NCBI GenBank assembly: GCA_034421515.1
Contig: DAOUKH010000005.1
Location: 1-41,454 of the forward strand
Origin: DAOUKH01 sp034421515
GTDB taxonomy: Bacteria > Chloroflexota > Dehalococcoidia > SHYB01
DNA length: 41,454 nt
Direction: 5' to 3'
The notes under the pieces were generated by a model. The model was not told the origin of the DNA and did no database searches. It saw only the letters and a program-made list of their open reading frames with translations. Of the stretch, positions 39,354 through 41,454 are shown piece by piece (the first letter of the stretch is position 1; each line of letters begins with the position of its first letter). Both the position numbers and the translations under genes were made by a program.

Positions 39354-40625
39354 CTAGTTCTTGCCGAGGAAGCGGGCGAGGTTGTCCCGCATGATCGCCT
39401 TGACCACGTCGTCGGGCTGGTTCTTCAACTGCGTGACGTACTGGATCGGGTCGGGGATGCCCTCGGAGTGAGGGAAGTCGGACCCGAAGACGAGGCAGTC
39501 GGTGCCGATCACGTCGATGGCGCGCTGCACGTTCTCCTCGGGGAAGGGTGCGACCACGAAGCGGCTCTTGAAGAGATCGCTGGGACGCATCGTCAGGTCG
39601 CCGCCCCACTTGGGCTTGCGCCCGGCGAGGTGGGCGTGGTCGAGCTTGCGAACCCAGTAGGGCACCCACGGTACGCCGAACTCGGCGATCAGGACGTCGA
39701 GGTTGGGGAAGCGGTTGAGCAGCCCGTGGAAGACCAGCATGGCCGTGGTCTCCATGATCGGGAAGTCGCTCCACTGTGTCAGCCACTGGAAGGCGTTGAA
39801 ACCGGCGTACTGGCCGTTCGGGTCTTCGCTCCACTCGGCGCCGCGGTGGTTGAGGGTGGCCCCGAGATGGACGACGATGTTCAGGTCGGCCTCGTTGGCG
39901 CGCGCCCAGAACGGGTCGAAGTAAGGGTCGGCGGGGGAGCGGCCGTACGAGCCCTTGGCGTTGAGGCCGACGAGCCGCGCGCCCTGCTTGATGCAGCGGT
40001 CGAGCTCCTCGACGGCGAGGTCGACGTCGTATAAGGGGATGTAGCAGGGAGTGAAGATGCGTTCCTGGTAGGCGTAGCCCCAGTCCTCTTCGAGATAGCG
40101 GTTCCACGCGCGGGCCGCGGCATAGCCGGCGGTGGCGTCGTGGTTCTGGAACGGCGCCTCGGCGCTGCTGCCCGCATGGATCACCGCGGCCTGGACTCCC
40201 TGAGAGTCCATGAGCGCGAGCCGGAGATCGTGATCCTCGAAGGCTGGCTCCATCTCGCGGTAAGTCTCCACGAGCTTCGCGAGGCCTTCCTTGTCGAGGC
40301 CCTTGCCGGCGTTCATCTTGTTGAGCATGGCGCCCGGGACGGGGATGTCGCCCTTCATCTCGGGAAGCTCGAGGGGATTGGTGCCGCCGTGCAGGCCGAC
40401 AGTGTGGAAGCCGAGCGTCTTCGCCTTGTGCTCGTCTCCGACGAAGTCCGTGGTGGTTAGGTGCGTCTTGCCGCCGGGGAAGACGCGGTCGATGTACTTC
40501 TTCTCGAGGAAGCGGACCTCGGCATCCTCCGGTGGGTAGATGTGGTTGTCGGCGTCGAAGGCCAAGTAGGGCAGCTTCGCCTCGACCCCGGCCTGGTAGA
40601 CGCCCCGTTCTCCGGTGGTAGTCAT
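39354..40625 (-). CDS. amidohydrolase-2 family protein (PF04909), copy 6 (divergent)
   Basis: The 423-residue product is longer and more distant than the other five copies. The metal site begins with Asp26/His28 in FDADNHIYPP and ends with FGSDFPHSEG; NIVVHLGAT supplies the mid-barrel His. The VEHE motif of copies 1, 2 and 5 is AEFGV here, so the second-shell His is absent. The start is ATG at 40625 with AGAGGGGG upstream; an in-frame extension to 40679 crosses the candidate promoter. The gene is divergent from the CoA-transferase gene, with a 153-base shared promoter region. Reaction unknown; hydrolysis or decarboxylation are the usual options. Confidence 0.92.
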   Translation of the reverse strand: MTTTGERGVYQAGVEAKLPYLAFDADNHIYPPEDAEVRFLEKKYIDRVFPGGKTHLTTTDFVGDEHKAKTLGFHTVGLHGGTNPLELPEMKGDIPVPGAMLNKMNAGKGLDKEGLAKLVETYREMEPAFEDHDLRLALMDSQGVQAAVIHAGSSAEAPFQNHDATAGYAAARAWNRYLEEDWGYAYQERIFTPCYIPLYDVDLAVEELDRCIKQGARLVGLNAKGSYGRSPADPYFDPFWARANEADLNIVVHLGATLNHRGAEWSEDPNGQYAGFNAFQWLTQWSDFPIMETTAMLVFHGLLNRFPNLDVLIAEFGVPWVPYWVRKLDHAHLAGRKPKWGGDLTMRPSDLFKSRFVVAPFPEENVQRAIDVIGTDCLVFGSDFPHSEGIPDPIQYVTQLKNQPDDVVKAIMRDNLARFLGKN

Positions 40626-40656
40626 GTCAACCCCCTCTGCGTGTGTCGCGCGCTCA

Positions 40657-40662
40657 TTATAT
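40657..40662 (-). promoter_or_regulatory. candidate -10 element for amidohydrolase copy 6
   Basis: A perfect TATAAT on the minus strand lies 31 bases before the ATG at 40625. No good -35 is visible at 16-18 bases; TTGCCA at 40674-40679 is only 11 bases away. Confidence 0.35.
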
Positions 40663-40734
40663 CTGCGCACACATGGCAAATATACATGAGGAGGAATGCA
40701 AGCGCGACACCATAGGGCTTATCTGAACTCCGTC

Positions 40735-40740
40735 TATAAT
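40735..40740 (+). promoter_or_regulatory. candidate -10 element for the CoA-transferase gene
   Basis: A perfect TATAAT lies 38 bases before the ATG at 40779. No clear -35 is seen at the expected distance. The intergenic region 40626-40778 is visibly richer in A+T than its surroundings, as expected for a divergent promoter region. Confidence 0.35.
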
Positions 40741-40778
40741 CTCCGCGCCACGATTGACCCCGGAAACCAAACGAAGCC

Positions 40779-41454
40779 ATGCCCCAACAAGCCCTTCCCG
40801 GCCTCCGTATCCTCGACCTCAGCGACAGCATCGCCGGCGCCTACTGCACCCGGCTCCTGGCCGACCTCGGCGCGGAGGTGATCTTGGTCGAGCCGCCCGA
40901 CGGGCATCCCTTGCGGCGCACCGGCCCCTTCCCAGACGACGAGCCCCACCTGGAAAAGAGCGGCCTCTTCCTCCACTTCTGTGCCCACAAGCGGAGCGTC
41001 GTCCTCGACCTCGCCGCGCCCGAGGGCCGCGCCCGCGTCCGCGCCCTGGCCGCCGAGGCCGACCTCGTGGTCGAGAGCCGCCCGCTGGCGGCGCCTGCGC
41101 CGGAGGGGCTGGATCCCGCGTCGCTCATGGCGCTGAATGAGCGGCTGGTGGTGACGTCGGTCACCGAGTTCGGTCTCACCGGCCCGTACAGGGACTGGCA
41201 GGGGGAGGAGATCGTCCATTGGGCCATGGGCGGCTACATGCACTTCGTGGGCAGCGCCGAACGGGAGCCGCTGCTCACCCCCAACCACCAAGCGCAGCAG
41301 CACGCCGGAGGCCAGGCCGCCATCGCGTCGCTCGTCGCCCTGCGCCGCGCCCGCACCGACGGCCTGGGCCAGCACATCGATCAGTCGGTCATGGAGGCGA
41401 TGCTGGCGGCGCACAACTGGACGACGACCCACTGGGTCTTTCTCGGGGAGGAGC
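40779..41454 (+). CDS. CaiB/BaiF-family CoA-transferase (5' part, cut by the window end)
   Basis: The first 225 codons are present and remain open at the window edge. The N-terminus LPGLRILDLSDSIAGAYCTRL is the family start, followed by LLADLGAEVILVEPPDG, KRSVVLDLAAPEGR, and GQHIDQSVMEAML near the end of the visible part. Class III CoA-transferases move CoA between acids through an aspartyl thioester. The family Asp comes at about residue 165-170; LTPNHQAQQHAGGQAAI marks the region just after it, and no Asp is obvious immediately before, so the catalytic residue should be checked in a full alignment. ATG 40779 begins at the expected distance from GLRILDL, with only a weak ribosome site (CGAAG). 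Confidence 0.93.
   Translation, partial: MPQQALPGLRILDLSDSIAGAYCTRLLADLGAEVILVEPPDGHPLRRTGPFPDDEPHLEKSGLFLHFCAHKRSVVLDLAAPEGRARVRALAAEADLVVESRPLAAPAPEGLDPASLMALNERLVVTSVTEFGLTGPYRDWQGEEIVHWAMGGYMHFVGSAEREPLLTPNHQAQQHAGGQAAIASLVALRRARTDGLGQHIDQSVMEAMLAAHNWTTTHWVFLGEE

Noticed and set aside
40696..40881. Possible small gene starting ATG 40696 after GAGGAGG.
   Set aside because: The Shine-Dalgarno is only one or two bases from the ATG, the translation lacks motifs and it runs into the CoA-transferase in another frame.

Overview
The window is 41.5 kb of GC-rich, densely coded bacterial DNA. GTG and TTG starts are common, operons are tightly packed, and no insertion sequence, phage gene or CRISPR array is visible. 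My best guess is a Chloroflexota bacterium of the Dehalococcoidia/SAR202 type. The grounds are many paralogous metal-dependent amidohydrolases and luciferase-type flavin oxidoreductases, a CaiB-type CoA-transferase, and a dipeptide-type ABC lipoprotein with a collagen-like Gly-Pro-Ala stretch behind its lipobox. No rRNA or phylogenetic marker is present, so this is an inference from gene content.

Region 1 (482-16022, + strand) is a five-gene operon built around the known MoxR / DUF58 / transglutaminase (TgpA-like) partnership. Its first gene encodes a giant 3317-residue membrane protein. It has five N-terminal membrane helices, four transglutaminase modules (two lacking the catalytic Cys), a HEAT-like block between modules 1 and 2, a long stalk of Ig-like repeats, a C-terminal membrane helix, one more Ig-like domain, and a DUF4129-like tail. 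It is followed by an 811-residue polytopic protein with internal repeats, a MoxR AAA+ ATPase, a DUF58 protein and a small polytopic protein. The operon probably makes an envelope machine in which MoxR acts on membrane partners; its substrate is unknown.

Region 2 (16308-35107, both strands) is a catabolic island. It holds five of the window's six amidohydrolase-2 (PF04909) proteins, three alpha/beta-hydrolase-fold proteins that all carry His at the nucleophile position (GHHTG), two winged-helix class I methyltransferases, two GlcG/HbpS proteins, a HpcH/HpaI aldolase, a PHBH-type FAD monooxygenase, a zinc alcohol dehydrogenase, a maleate isomerase/arylmalonate decarboxylase-like protein without its cysteines, two luciferase-like monooxygenases and a cupin. 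The mix suggests breakdown of aromatic or oxygenated cyclic compounds through hydroxylation, decarboxylation or hydrolysis, and aldol cleavage. The paralogues look like duplicated cassettes.

Region 3 (35126-39009, - strand) encodes a peptide/nickel-type ABC importer: binding lipoprotein and two permeases, with no ATPase genes beside them. Region 4 (39158-41454) holds a tRNA-Ser(UGA), the sixth amidohydrolase and the 5' part of a CaiB/BaiF CoA-transferase cut by the window edge. A 3' fragment of a short-chain dehydrogenase lies at the left edge.
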